NCBI RefSeq assembly: GCF_900184895.1
Contig: NZ_FXZK01000007.1
Coordinates: forward strand, 1-64,000
Length of the DNA stretch: 64,000 bases
From: Flavimaricola marinus
Lineage (GTDB): Bacteria; Pseudomonadota; Alphaproteobacteria; Rhodobacterales; Rhodobacteraceae
Direction of reading: 5' to 3'
Below are positions 28,410 to 39,314 of the stretch, piece after piece; position 1 is the stretch's first letter; the number at the start of each line of letters is the position of its first letter. Made by a program: the position numbers and the translations under genes. The notes under the pieces are model-generated. The model was not told where the DNA came from and searched no databases. It worked only from the letters and a program-made list of their open reading frames with translations.

Positions 28410-28739
28410 ATGAACAGAACACCCGCCTCCGCCGGTCAGACATACGGACAGGTCCGGTCGACGGACCAGCCCGTCCAAAGCGAAAATCGTCCCCTCGCAC
28501 GGTCTCCGGCGACGGCGGTTCCACGCAATAGCGAACCGACCCCGGCCGGCAACAGGCCCGAAACCGCCGTCTTGCCGCGTGCCAATGTGTCCTTCGGCCC
28601 CTCGTCGAACGTGGCTGAAGATCGGACGACGCCTAAGTCGCCTGGTTCCCCCTCTGCCCAATTCAACGCGGCCGCGCGGTCACTTTCCGCCACTCGCGTC
28701 AGCAGGCCCCTGCCCGCTCCGGCACGACGGCCGAGCTGA
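28410..28739 (+). CDS. possible small disordered protein
   Basis: An open frame of 109 residues between fliG and the acyltransferase gene, ending six bases before the latter. The composition is Ser/Pro/Arg/Ala-rich with no predicted fold, signal peptide or known motif. The G+C-rich third positions and tight spacing argue for coding, but an equally long antisense frame exists, so it may not be a gene. Confidence 0.35.
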   Translation: MNRTPASAGQTYGQVRSTDQPVQSENRPLARSPATAVPRNSEPTPAGNRPETAVLPRANVSFGPSSNVAEDRTTPKSPGSPSAQFNAAARSLSATRVSRPLPAPARRPS

Positions 28740-28745
28740 GAGACG

Positions 28746-29666
28746 ATGGCGAAACCTCGCGAAAAGGGCACCGCCACCGACTGGCTATCGGACAAGGCGA
28801 TCAAGGCGCTCTTGGCGATTGCGATGGCGCGCCCTTATGAAAAACGCATTCCGCTCATGGCGCAAATGGCGCAACGGATCGTCGCCCCTCTGGCCGGGTT
28901 CAATCGTCGGGTCCGCAGTGGTCTCGCCCATGTCCGCCCCGATCTGAGCGAGGCGGAGATACAATCGATTTGCCGTGAGGTGGCGGACAATTTCGGGCGC
29001 ACCGTGGCCGAAATCTATTCCGGTCAGGAATTTGTCCGGCGTGTCGCCGCCTCCAATGCACTCACCGGGCCCGGTCTGGCGGTCTTGAAGGACACGCAAG
29101 CGCAGGGCAAACCGGTGATCCTCGCCGTTGCGCATTTTGGAAATTACGACGCCATGCGCGCCGCCCTTGTCGCCGAGGGGCTGACCGTGGGCGCGGTCTA
29201 CCGCCCCATGGACAACCCCTATTTCAATGCCCACTACGCCGACGCGATCCACAAGATCGCGGAACCTCTGTTCCCCCGCGATCGCGCCGGAACAGTCGGG
29301 TTGGTCCGGTTCATCCGATCCGGCGGGATGGTGGCGCTCGGGTTTGACCAATACAGCCATCAGGGGGCGGATCTGACGTTCTTCGGCAAATCCGCTCCGA
29401 CGATCCTGAGCCCAGCGGAATTCGCGCTGAAATACGACGCCCCGCTTATCCCGATCCATGCGATCCGGCAATCCGATGGGCTGTCATTTCAGGTGTTGGT
29501 CGATGCGCCGATCCCGCCGGGCCGCCCCGAGGAGATGATGCAGGCGGCCAACGATCGTTTGGAACAGATCGTGCGCGCACATATGGGTCAGTGGTTCTGG
29601 GTGCACAGACGCTGGAAGCCGGACCTGCCGCGCAAGTCTACCGCAGACGCGCCGCCGCCAGAATAG
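28746..29666 (+). CDS. LpxL/HtrB-type lipid A acyltransferase
   Basis: A 306-residue membrane-associated acyltransferase that likely adds secondary acyl chains to lipid A or acts on a related lysolipid. The catalytic HX4D motif is seen as VAHFGNYDAMRAA. The second block is SGGMVALGFDQYSHQGADLTFFGKSA, followed by FALKYDAPLIPIHAIR and the C-terminal MGQWFWVHRRWKP. It overlaps the convergent DUF1223 gene by 29 bases. Confidence 0.88.
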   Translation: MAKPREKGTATDWLSDKAIKALLAIAMARPYEKRIPLMAQMAQRIVAPLAGFNRRVRSGLAHVRPDLSEAEIQSICREVADNFGRTVAEIYSGQEFVRRVAASNALTGPGLAVLKDTQAQGKPVILAVAHFGNYDAMRAALVAEGLTVGAVYRPMDNPYFNAHYADAIHKIAEPLFPRDRAGTVGLVRFIRSGGMVALGFDQYSHQGADLTFFGKSAPTILSPAEFALKYDAPLIPIHAIRQSDGLSFQVLVDAPIPPGRPEEMMQAANDRLEQIVRAHMGQWFWVHRRWKPDLPRKSTADAPPPE

Positions 29667-30333
29667 CGCCGGCCCCGGCCTCTTGGACGATCACCGCGCC
29701 GGGCTGCGAACCGCTCAGCGTGGCGTTGAGTTGCAGCGGCGCAGCACCGTCCCAACTGGCGACCTGATCCCAAGCCGTGACGATGTTGGCATAGACTATG
29801 GTGCGCCCCGCGTTCTCGCCGCGCAGCACGTCCACGGTTGCCTGCGGATCGAACCGGACGATCTGCACCACCATGTTCTGGCGGCGTGGCGCCGTGGCCG
29901 AAATCCGCAGCGACGCCCCGCTCTGGTCGACCGTCAGGTCGACGCCGCTGTCGGACTGCGCGTGATCCCGGATATGGGCCAGCACATCCATCGGCTTGGC
30001 GCCGACCACGTGATCGACCCCGCCAATGATGAATTGCGGCGTATAGACCGTGCGCGACCCCGCGGCGCGGGCATAGGCATTCTGCCGGGCGGTAAAGGCT
30101 GGCGAGCCGAATTCGTCCCGCCATCCGAGGTAATCCCAGTAGTCCACGTGCAACGCCAGCGGCAGGACGTCGTCGTTGGCGACCAGATCGCGCAAAAGCA
30201 TGTCTGCCGGCGGACAGGACGAACAGCCCTGCGATGTGAACAGCTCGACAACCACCGGGCCATCGTCGGCCAAAGCCTGTTCCGCGCCTGCAAATGAGGC
30301 AGCCAAACTTATAGCAGCGATGAAATTGCGCAT
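29638..30333 (-). CDS. DUF1223 thioredoxin-fold periplasmic protein
   Basis: A 231-residue protein with a signal peptide (MRNFIAAISLAASFAGAEQA, cleavage near ALA-DD). The thioredoxin-like region follows: VVELFTSQGCSSCPPADMLL with a CSSC site, then HVDYWDYLGWRDEFGSPAFT and GSRTVYTPQFIIGG, the DUF1223 signature. It is probably a periplasmic redox protein of unknown target. It converges with the acyltransferase gene and its divergent neighbour is acnA. Confidence 0.88.
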   Translation of the reverse strand: MRNFIAAISLAASFAGAEQALADDGPVVVELFTSQGCSSCPPADMLLRDLVANDDVLPLALHVDYWDYLGWRDEFGSPAFTARQNAYARAAGSRTVYTPQFIIGGVDHVVGAKPMDVLAHIRDHAQSDSGVDLTVDQSGASLRISATAPRRQNMVVQIVRFDPQATVDVLRGENAGRTIVYANIVTAWDQVASWDGAAPLQLNATLSGSQPGAVIVQEAGAGAILAAARLR

Positions 30334-30556
30334 CCCGATCTCCGAATTTCTGACCTTTCCGGTCTAGAGGGATCGCGGCATAATAGCCAATCAACCAATT
30401 GCGAGACGTCCGCAACAAACCTGCTAGACTGTCGCAAAGGTCACACCGATTCAGGGCTTGGAAAGTATTGTGTGCAATGGTATACCGCGCCCCAAATCGT
30501 TGACCGTTCGCGGCAACGCTTCGCCAATTTCTTCGCCAACCTAAGGGATCTTATCC

Positions 30557-33327
<2,771 letters not shown>

Positions 33328-33331
<4 letters not shown>

Positions 33332-33996
33332 TGTAAACGCCCCTGCCCGCCCCCGGTGGTGGGCGGGGGCTTATCCACCAATTCGGGCGAGATCAACTGC
33401 GTTGTCTTCATGCCCAGATGCTTGTGCAGCGCATCGACTGACAGACGCTCGCCCTTGCGAGCCGAATCGAATTCCATTTGCATCAAAGAGCCTTCGGCCT
33501 CGTCGCTCACGAACTGGGTTTGGTTCTTGACCACCAGATTGACCTTCGGGCGCATCCACGCGGTAATGATCGGATTGGCCTGCGGGTCAAATTCTTCTCC
33601 CATGATCCCGGCGGCATAGGTGCGATACCCCCAACGCAGATCGTGGTCGCGCATCAACGGGAGCTGCCTGGATTGGCGTCTCCGGTTTTCAGACCAATAG
33701 GACTTCAGCATCCGCTCGACAGCCGGCGCAAATGTCGGGGCCAGGGGATCCGCAGGCACGTTGAAATATTTCATAACCTGCGCGTAGAGCTTTGGATCGC
33801 GGCCATCGGTCGTCTGATCCTTCGCCACGTCCCGCCAGAGCCGCTTGAGGACCATCGTCTTATAGCAGGCCCCGAGCACCACGAATTGCAGGATAAAACC
33901 CGGTATGACGATGAGCGCGATCAACCATCCCGGCAATGCAGACGACAACACAGCCACAAGCAGCGCAGTCACCGCCACCGCAATCAACACAAGCAT
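33328..33996 (-). CDS. membrane-anchored protein of unknown function
   Basis: A 222-residue protein with two close N-terminal membrane segments (about residues 2-22 and 24-45), then a basic soluble domain without a domain I recognise (KYFNVPADPLAPTFAPAVER, YRTYAAGIMGEEFDPQANP, DALHKHLGMKTTQLISPEL). The Pro/Gly end PPPTTGGGQGRLH is probably disordered. It overlaps the acnA stop by four bases on the opposite strand. No neighbour explains its role. Confidence 0.55.
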
Positions 33997-34356
33997 AAAT
34001 CACCTCAGTTCTTACTCTTGGCCGGGTCGATTAGACCCCTGAACTGAGACGATTTCTTGGCAGCGCCGCGACGAAAAGAGGTTGTGTTCCTACGGCTATA
34101 TGCGGCGCAAACAAGCAAAAGGCCCAAGTCGACGCCCTTGCGTCTGTGGAAAATCAGCTAAATCAGCAGCGCCATAACTACCACTCAGGGCGGCGTTGTA
34201 CGGTATCCGGCAAAAGAGGCCAAAGTAGCTGAACTGAGTGAGCTTCTACTCCACACACATTCATTATGAATGTCAGTCGGGACCAGAACCAAGAAGTGAG
34301 AGCGTGTCCGATTGAAATCGGGCACACTCATTCTGTCAGACTCAAGTCTTGTTGCG
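33997..34356. other. non-coding stretch with a hairpin past the VPLPA-CTERM gene
   Basis: 360 bases without a convincing gene, lower in G+C than its surroundings. The only structure I see is a hairpin at 34298-34329 (GAGCGTGTCCGAT-TGAA-ATCGGGCACACTC), a 13-base stem with two mismatches, 28 bases after the stop of the minus-strand gene. It lacks a T run but may end that transcript. Confidence 0.5.
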
Positions 34357-34866
34357 TCAGGCCGCGCGCTTGCGACGCAAAAGTGCGATCCCGCCGAGTG
34401 CTGTCAACAAGAGCGGCAGACCTGCGGGAAGCGGGACAGCAGCGGTGACAAAAGACCCCGACAAAACCGTTCCCGGCCCAATAAAGCCCGTGCTGGAATA
34501 GGTGAACACGACGCTATCGTCCGTAATCGTCCAAGCCAGATCGGTCAGCAGGGTCTCATCCAAAGAGAAATCGATAAGCAAGCTGCCATCATCGAAATCC
34601 AGATCTGTAAGACTGATCCCGATCGACCCGGCAAGCGAGCCTGAATCCGACGCCGACCAGATGAACTCATCGCCGCCGACTCCCGCATCGAAATCGAACG
34701 AGAAAGCGCCTGCGGTTGTATCCACACCAGCCCCGACCAGCACATCGGTTGCCGCGAATACCCCTACGTCTGCAGTGAAGTCGATCGTGTCGCCAGTCAA
34801 AGTTGCCGCTGCGCCTAGCGTGGGCAAGCTCGCAATCGCAACGGCGCCTAATAATTTAGTCAGCAT
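34357..34866 (-). CDS. VPLPA-CTERM sorting-domain surface protein
   Basis: A 169-residue secreted protein: signal peptide (residues 1-20, ending LGAAAT), an acidic, Asp/Ser/Thr-rich beta domain with no Cys and few basic residues, and the C-terminal tripartite signal AAVPLPAGLPLLLTALGGIA ending LLRRKRAA. The motif VPLPA, a hydrophobic helix and a basic end mark an exosortase substrate that is cut and anchored or released at the surface. No exosortase gene is in the window. The AT-richer surroundings suggest an accessory gene. Confidence 0.85.
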   Translation of the reverse strand: MLTKLLGAVAIASLPTLGAAATLTGDTIDFTADVGVFAATDVLVGAGVDTTAGAFSFDFDAGVGGDEFIWSASDSGSLAGSIGISLTDLDFDDGSLLIDFSLDETLLTDLAWTITDDSVVFTYSSTGFIGPGTVLSGSFVTAAVPLPAGLPLLLTALGGIALLRRKRAA

Positions 34867-35190
34867 TTTAGTCCCCCAAGTTACAGAAAATTCTAGTCAA
34901 CATGGCAATGAATCGTCGCTGAGGAAGGAAATTTAAAATACGGCCCCCAGCTAGATGGCAAGAAGCTTAAGCAAATGAACGAATTTTGCAACAAAGTTGA
35001 ATAAAGCGATGAAATCTCGGAATATAATTACACCCGAACTTGATAAATCTGAAGCCGACGATGTGCTGTAGCGGTTTGGGTGATTCTCGATTTGGATCGA
35101 CGGCCCGTGGAAACAAACGAACAGGTTTGCGCAAGTCATCTGTTCTAAATGGAACGATCTACGAGGCTCTCTTCGATTTACAAACGGGCG
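34867..35190. other. AT-rich intergenic region
   Basis: About 320 bases, clearly lower in G+C than the flanking genes, with no frame that looks like a gene. It should hold the promoter of the VPLPA-CTERM gene. I see no repeats or tRNA. Confidence 0.5.
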
Positions 35191-35730
35191 CTAATCACTT
35201 AGGGCGGCATCCAGCGCAGGCCGAAACCGCTGCTCGTAATCGCTGCCGATCATCGGACCGGTAAAGCGAAAGAGCACCGTGCCATCGCCATCGATGATGA
35301 AGGTCTCCGGCGGCGCGGTCACGCCCCAGTCGATCGACACCCGGCCGCGCGGATCGAGGCCGGTGGCAAAGAAGGGGTCGCCCTCGTCGGCCAAATAGCT
35401 TTGGGCGTTCCCCACATCGTCGCGGAAATTGATCCCCGCCACGCGGATACCCTCTTCGGTCAGCGCATGCAGCGTCGGATGTTCGGCCCGACACGGCGGA
35501 CACCAGCTGGCCCAAAAGTTGACAACTGTCACCTCTCCGCTCTCCAGATCGGCGCGAGTCAGCATCGTCGTGCCCGGCAGGGCCTCGTCCGGCAGGCCGG
35601 GGGCGGGCCGACCGATGAAGGTCGAGGGCAACTCGTCCGGATTGTCCCGCATCATGCCCGCAAAGAACAATCCAGCCAGTGCCGCGAAAATCGCGGGTGG
35701 GATTACGACGAGGGGCGAGATCTTAGCCAT
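35191..35730 (-). CDS. ccmG: thiol:disulfide interchange protein CcmG/DsbE
   Basis: A 179-residue membrane-anchored periplasmic thioredoxin that reduces apocytochrome c for heme attachment. An N-terminal anchor spans residues 7-26. The thioredoxin domain has the active site WASWCPPCRAEHP, then GINFRDDVGNAQSYL and the cis-Pro loop GVTAPPETFIID typical of CcmG. It overlaps ccmD by eight bases (ATGGCTAA) and is the last gene of the ccm run. Confidence 0.95.
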   Translation of the reverse strand: MAKISPLVVIPPAIFAALAGLFFAGMMRDNPDELPSTFIGRPAPGLPDEALPGTTMLTRADLESGEVTVVNFWASWCPPCRAEHPTLHALTEEGIRVAGINFRDDVGNAQSYLADEGDPFFATGLDPRGRVSIDWGVTAPPETFIIDGDGTVLFRFTGPMIGSDYEQRFRPALDAALSD

Positions 35731-35875
35731 CGGTGCGGCCCTCCACCTCGGCCAACCGCTTGCGCACCGACACCGCCTTGCGCCAGCTCAGCCACACGAT
35801 CAGCACCAGCAGAACGATACTCGCCGCATAAGCACCCAGCACCGCGTCGGCGTATTTCCCAAGATCAGGCATCAT
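35723..35875 (-). CDS. ccmD: heme exporter protein CcmD
   Basis: A 50-residue single-pass membrane protein that helps release holo-CcmE from CcmABC. It reads MMPDLGKYADAVLGAYAASI, one membrane helix and a basic end (WRKAVSVRKRLAEVEGR). The ATG at 35875 overlaps the ccmC stop as ATGA; a second ATG at 35872 is equally possible. It also overlaps ccmG by eight bases. Confidence 0.9.
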   Translation of the reverse strand: MMPDLGKYADAVLGAYAASIVLLVLIVWLSWRKAVSVRKRLAEVEGRTDG

Positions 35876-36612
35876 GCAGACACTCCCGTCCGACGTGCAC
35901 GCATCTCGAGCGCGCGTATACGGCGCAGGCGGATCTCTGTGCGGGTGCGCAGGACCACCAGCGCCAGAAACAACAGCACGAACCCCGCGATACACACCAA
36001 CAAAGGTTGATAGAACACGTCGGCCACGTTTTCTTCCTTGTCCAGCGACAGGGACGCCCCTTGGTGGAGGCCCTGATTCCAGAAGTTCACCGCATACCGG
36101 CTCAGCAGCGCAAAGACGCTGCCCACGATGCACAGCACGCTTGTCAGATCGGCGGCGGTATCGGGGTCGCTGATCGCCTCCCACAGGGCGACATAGCCAA
36201 GGTAGAACAGGAACAGGATCAGAAACGAGGTCAGGCGCGGATCCCACGCCCAATAGGTGCCCCACATCGGCTGGCCCCAGATGGCGCCGGTGGCTAGCGC
36301 GATCAGCGTCATGGTGATGCCCACAGGGGCCGCCGCCTTGGCCGCCAGCGCGCTCACATGATGGCGGCGCACCAGCCAGATCAGCGAGGTCACCAGCATC
36401 ATCAGCCACGCGTTGATGGCCATCAACGCACTGGGCACATGCAGGTAAATGATCTTGACGGTCGACCCTTGGCGGAAGTCATCCGGGGTGAAAAAGAACC
36501 CCCAGACAAGGCCGACCACGAGGCTCAGCCCCGCCAGCGCAAAGAGCCACGGCAGGATCGGCGTCGTCGACTCGACGAACTTCTTCGGATTGGCATATTC
36601 CCAGATCGACAT
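35872..36612 (-). CDS. ccmC: heme exporter membrane protein CcmC
   Basis: A 246-residue protein with six membrane helices that loads heme onto CcmE. The tryptophan-rich heme-handling motif is WGTYWAWDPRLTSFLILFLF, preceded by the His-containing loop KIIYLHVPSALMAI and followed by the second His loop NFWNQGLHQGASL. It lies 52 bases after ccmB. Confidence 0.96.
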   Translation of the reverse strand: MSIWEYANPKKFVESTTPILPWLFALAGLSLVVGLVWGFFFTPDDFRQGSTVKIIYLHVPSALMAINAWLMMLVTSLIWLVRRHHVSALAAKAAAPVGITMTLIALATGAIWGQPMWGTYWAWDPRLTSFLILFLFYLGYVALWEAISDPDTAADLTSVLCIVGSVFALLSRYAVNFWNQGLHQGASLSLDKEENVADVFYQPLLVCIAGFVLLFLALVVLRTRTEIRLRRIRALEMRARRTGVSA

Positions 36613-36664
36613 AAGCTCTCCTACCCCGCCGCGCCGGTGCGCTCAATGGGCCTCAATGGCGCAC

Positions 36665-37321
36665 TCACCGTAGATTGATCCGCAACACGAGGGCCGCGGC
36701 AAATGGCATCACCGCCAGCGTCCCCGCCGTGATACCGCCCAACATCAGCATCGGCACCGTGGCCGCCAAGCCCTCGCCGCCGCGTCGGACGGCCTCGGCG
36801 CCGAAGATCAGCGTCGGCACATACAACGGCAGCACCAGCAGCGACAGCAGCAGCCCACCGCGCCGCAACCCCACCGTCAGGGCCGCACCGAAAGTGCCAA
36901 TTAGCGACAACGCCGGCGTGCCGAGGGCCAGCGCCGCCAAGAGCCAAGCGTATGCCTCGGGAGCAAGGTTGAGCAACACACCCAACGGCACCGCAACCAG
37001 CGTCAGCGGCAGGCCCGTGGTCACCCAATGGGCAGCGGCCTTGGCCAACGCCACCGCCTCCAGAGGCAGCGGCGAGGTCGCCAGCAGAGGCAAGGAACCA
37101 TCCTCGAAATCCAGCGCAAAAATCCGGTCGAGCGACAACAGGGCCGCCAACAGGGCCGCGACCCACAGGATGCCCGGCGCGATCCGTCGCAGTATGTCGG
37201 CCTCCGGCCCCACACCAAACGGGACCAGCACCACCACGATCAGAAAGAACGCCAAACCAAGGCCAAAGCCGCCCCCGGCCCGGACCGCAAGACGCAGATC
37301 GCGCAAGACGAGGGCCTTCAC
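36665..37321 (-). CDS. ccmB: heme exporter permease CcmB
   Basis: A 218-residue integral membrane protein with about six helices, the permease partner of CcmA in the ABC complex that releases CcmE. The start MKALVLRDLRLAVRAGGGFG and the segment LLSLDRIFALDFEDGSLPLL are CcmB signatures. The ATG overlaps the ccmA stop by four bases. Confidence 0.96.
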   Translation of the reverse strand: MKALVLRDLRLAVRAGGGFGLGLAFFLIVVVLVPFGVGPEADILRRIAPGILWVAALLAALLSLDRIFALDFEDGSLPLLATSPLPLEAVALAKAAAHWVTTGLPLTLVAVPLGVLLNLAPEAYAWLLAALALGTPALSLIGTFGAALTVGLRRGGLLLSLLVLPLYVPTLIFGAEAVRRGGEGLAATVPMLMLGGITAGTLAVMPFAAALVLRINLR

Positions 37322-37932
37322 AGAAACGCCTCGTCCGACCCGCCGGTGGCCTCCGGCGCGGCAACAAAAGGTGACAGCTCCAGAACAGGCGCGTCAAGGC
37401 CCAGATCGATATGGGTGGCAATGACCGCCACTCCGCCCGCGGCCAAATGCACGTCACGCAGCCAATCGGCAAACATCCTGACGGAGAAAGCGTCGAGCGA
37501 AATCGTCGGCTCGTCCAGAAACAACACCCTGCGACCGATGACGCCCAAACGGGCAAGCCCCAAGCGGCGGGATTGGCCAGAGGACAGCGTGCCGGCAAAG
37601 CGGGCCCGCAGCGGCTCCAGATCAAAGGCGGCATATACCTCTTCCGGCACGGCGCGCCCGTAGACTTCGGCCCAGAAAGCGAGGTTCTCTTCCACGGTCA
37701 GCGCGGCTTTGACGCCATCCGCATGGCTCGCATAGGCGGACTCTTCGCCCGCGCCGGTCACGGTGCCGGACAGTGGCTCCTGAAGCCCCGCAAGACTGCG
37801 CAGCAAGGTCGTCTTGCCGATGCCGTTGGGGCCACGCAGGATCAGCGCCGTCCCGTCAGGCACCTTAAAAGACACCCCCTGCAAAACCGGAACGCCCCCA
37901 CGGGCAACGGCTAGGGCGTCCACCGTCAGCAT
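37318..37932 (-). CDS. ccmA: heme exporter ATP-binding protein CcmA
   Basis: A 204-residue ABC ATPase that powers CcmB/CcmC release of heme-CcmE. It has Walker A LRGPNGIGKTTLL (about residues 33-45), signature LSSGQSRRLGLARL and Walker B RVLFLDEPTISLD. It overlaps the Mth938 gene by one base (TGATG) and ccmB by four. Confidence 0.96.
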   Translation of the reverse strand: MLTVDALAVARGGVPVLQGVSFKVPDGTALILRGPNGIGKTTLLRSLAGLQEPLSGTVTGAGEESAYASHADGVKAALTVEENLAFWAEVYGRAVPEEVYAAFDLEPLRARFAGTLSSGQSRRLGLARLGVIGRRVLFLDEPTISLDAFSVRMFADWLRDVHLAAGGVAVIATHIDLGLDAPVLELSPFVAAPEATGGSDEAFL

Positions 37933-38285
37933 CAGACCGGGATCAAGGCCAGGCCGACCCGGCGGCCCTCGCTAAGCAGGATGTTGTAGGTGCGGCAGGC
38001 CGCGGGCGATGCCATGGCCTCTACACCCAAGCCCGCCTGATCCAGCGGATCGCGCAGCGCCTTGGGCAAATGCGCCACTTCCGCTCCGGTCCCGATGAAA
38101 AGAACATCCAGGGCGTCCGTCATGGCCAGAAGCGGCTCCAGATCGTCGAACCCGCCCCATGACTTCACGCCTGTCGGCAACACCAGAACCGGGCCCTCCA
38201 AGACCTTGCCGCCGATCCGGAAAAAGCCCGGGCCGTAGCCGTCGACCGGCACCGCGTCGGTATAGGTGATCTCGTTCAATCGCAT
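37932..38285 (-). CDS. Mth938-like domain (NDUFAF3-type) protein
   Basis: A 117-residue soluble protein of the Mth938/DUF498 family: GYGPGFFRIGGKVLEGPVLV, VLFIGTGAEV and the C-terminal AACRTYNILLSEGRRVGLAL. The eukaryotic relative NDUFAF3 assists complex I assembly; the bacterial role is unknown. I chose MRLNEITYTD as the start. It sits between secF and ccmA, overlapping ccmA by one base. Confidence 0.85.
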   Translation of the reverse strand: MRLNEITYTDAVPVDGYGPGFFRIGGKVLEGPVLVLPTGVKSWGGFDDLEPLLAMTDALDVLFIGTGAEVAHLPKALRDPLDQAGLGVEAMASPAACRTYNILLSEGRRVGLALIPV

Positions 38286-38342
38286 ACCGGTCTCCGCTTC
38301 TTTTGGCTCCAAATACGGAAAATCCGCAGGTCGACGCCCCGC

Positions 38343-39311
38343 TCAGGCGTCGATATCGGAGAACTTGTTGCCCGTCGGCTTCTTGACGCCCGACCAGTCA
38401 CGTTTCACGCCCAGCATCAGCACCACGTTCTTGGCCACATAGATCGACGAATAGGTGCCGACGAGAATGCCCCATGTGATCGCAAAGACAAAGCCCCGGA
38501 TCACGTCGCCGCCCAAGGCGAGCAGCGCAATCAGCGCCAGCAAGGTCGTGCCACTGGTCATCAAGGTCCGGCTGAGGGTTTCGTTGGCAGACAGGTTCAG
38601 CACTTCGACCAGCGGCATCACCTTGTATTTGCGAAGGTTCTCGCGGGCGCGGTCAAACACCACCACCGTGTCGTTGATCGAATAGCCCACGATGGTCAGC
38701 AGTGCGGCGATGATCGCAAGATCGAACTTGATCTGCAACAGCGAGAACAGACCGATGGTCAGGCCCACGTCATGGACCAGCGCAGTCACCGCACCGACCG
38801 AGAACTGCCATTCAAAGCGCAGCCAGATATAGATCACGATGGCGACGAGCGCCCCGACCACGGCCAGAATCGCCGACTGGATCAACTCGCCGGAAACCTT
38901 CGGGCCGACGCTTTCCACCGCCGGAAAGGTGATCGACGGGTCCACGGTCTGAAGCGCGGCCTCGACCGCCAGAACCGTCTCGCCTGCCACAGCCTCCTCG
39001 CCCTCCTGGGCCTGGATGCGGATCATCGCGACGTGCTGATCCTCGCGGAAGGTCGGGTCGAACACTTCGGTGATCGAGACGTCGCCCAGTTGCAGCGGAT
39101 CGATGGCGGCGCGATAGGCACCCACATCGACCTGAGCCGCACTCTCCGTGCGGATCGTGGTGCCACCCTTGAAATCGATGCCGAAGTTCAGGCCCATCAC
39201 GAGGAACACCGCGATGGAGGCCACGAACAGCACCACCGACGCGCCGAAGGTCACTCCGGCATAGCGGAAGAAATCGAAATTGGTGTTGTCTGGAACAAGA
39301 CGCATCCGCAT
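38343..39311 (-). CDS. secF: protein translocase subunit SecF
   Basis: A 322-residue RND-type membrane protein that with SecD uses the proton gradient to pull proteins through SecYEG. It has six helices, the periplasmic loop with NFGIDFKGGTTIRTE, and the motif IVGYSINDTVVVFDRARENL. It starts three bases after secD. Confidence 0.97.
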   Translation of the reverse strand: MRMRLVPDNTNFDFFRYAGVTFGASVVLFVASIAVFLVMGLNFGIDFKGGTTIRTESAAQVDVGAYRAAIDPLQLGDVSITEVFDPTFREDQHVAMIRIQAQEGEEAVAGETVLAVEAALQTVDPSITFPAVESVGPKVSGELIQSAILAVVGALVAIVIYIWLRFEWQFSVGAVTALVHDVGLTIGLFSLLQIKFDLAIIAALLTIVGYSINDTVVVFDRARENLRKYKVMPLVEVLNLSANETLSRTLMTSGTTLLALIALLALGGDVIRGFVFAITWGILVGTYSSIYVAKNVVLMLGVKRDWSGVKKPTGNKFSDIDA

Positions 39312-39314
39312 GGC

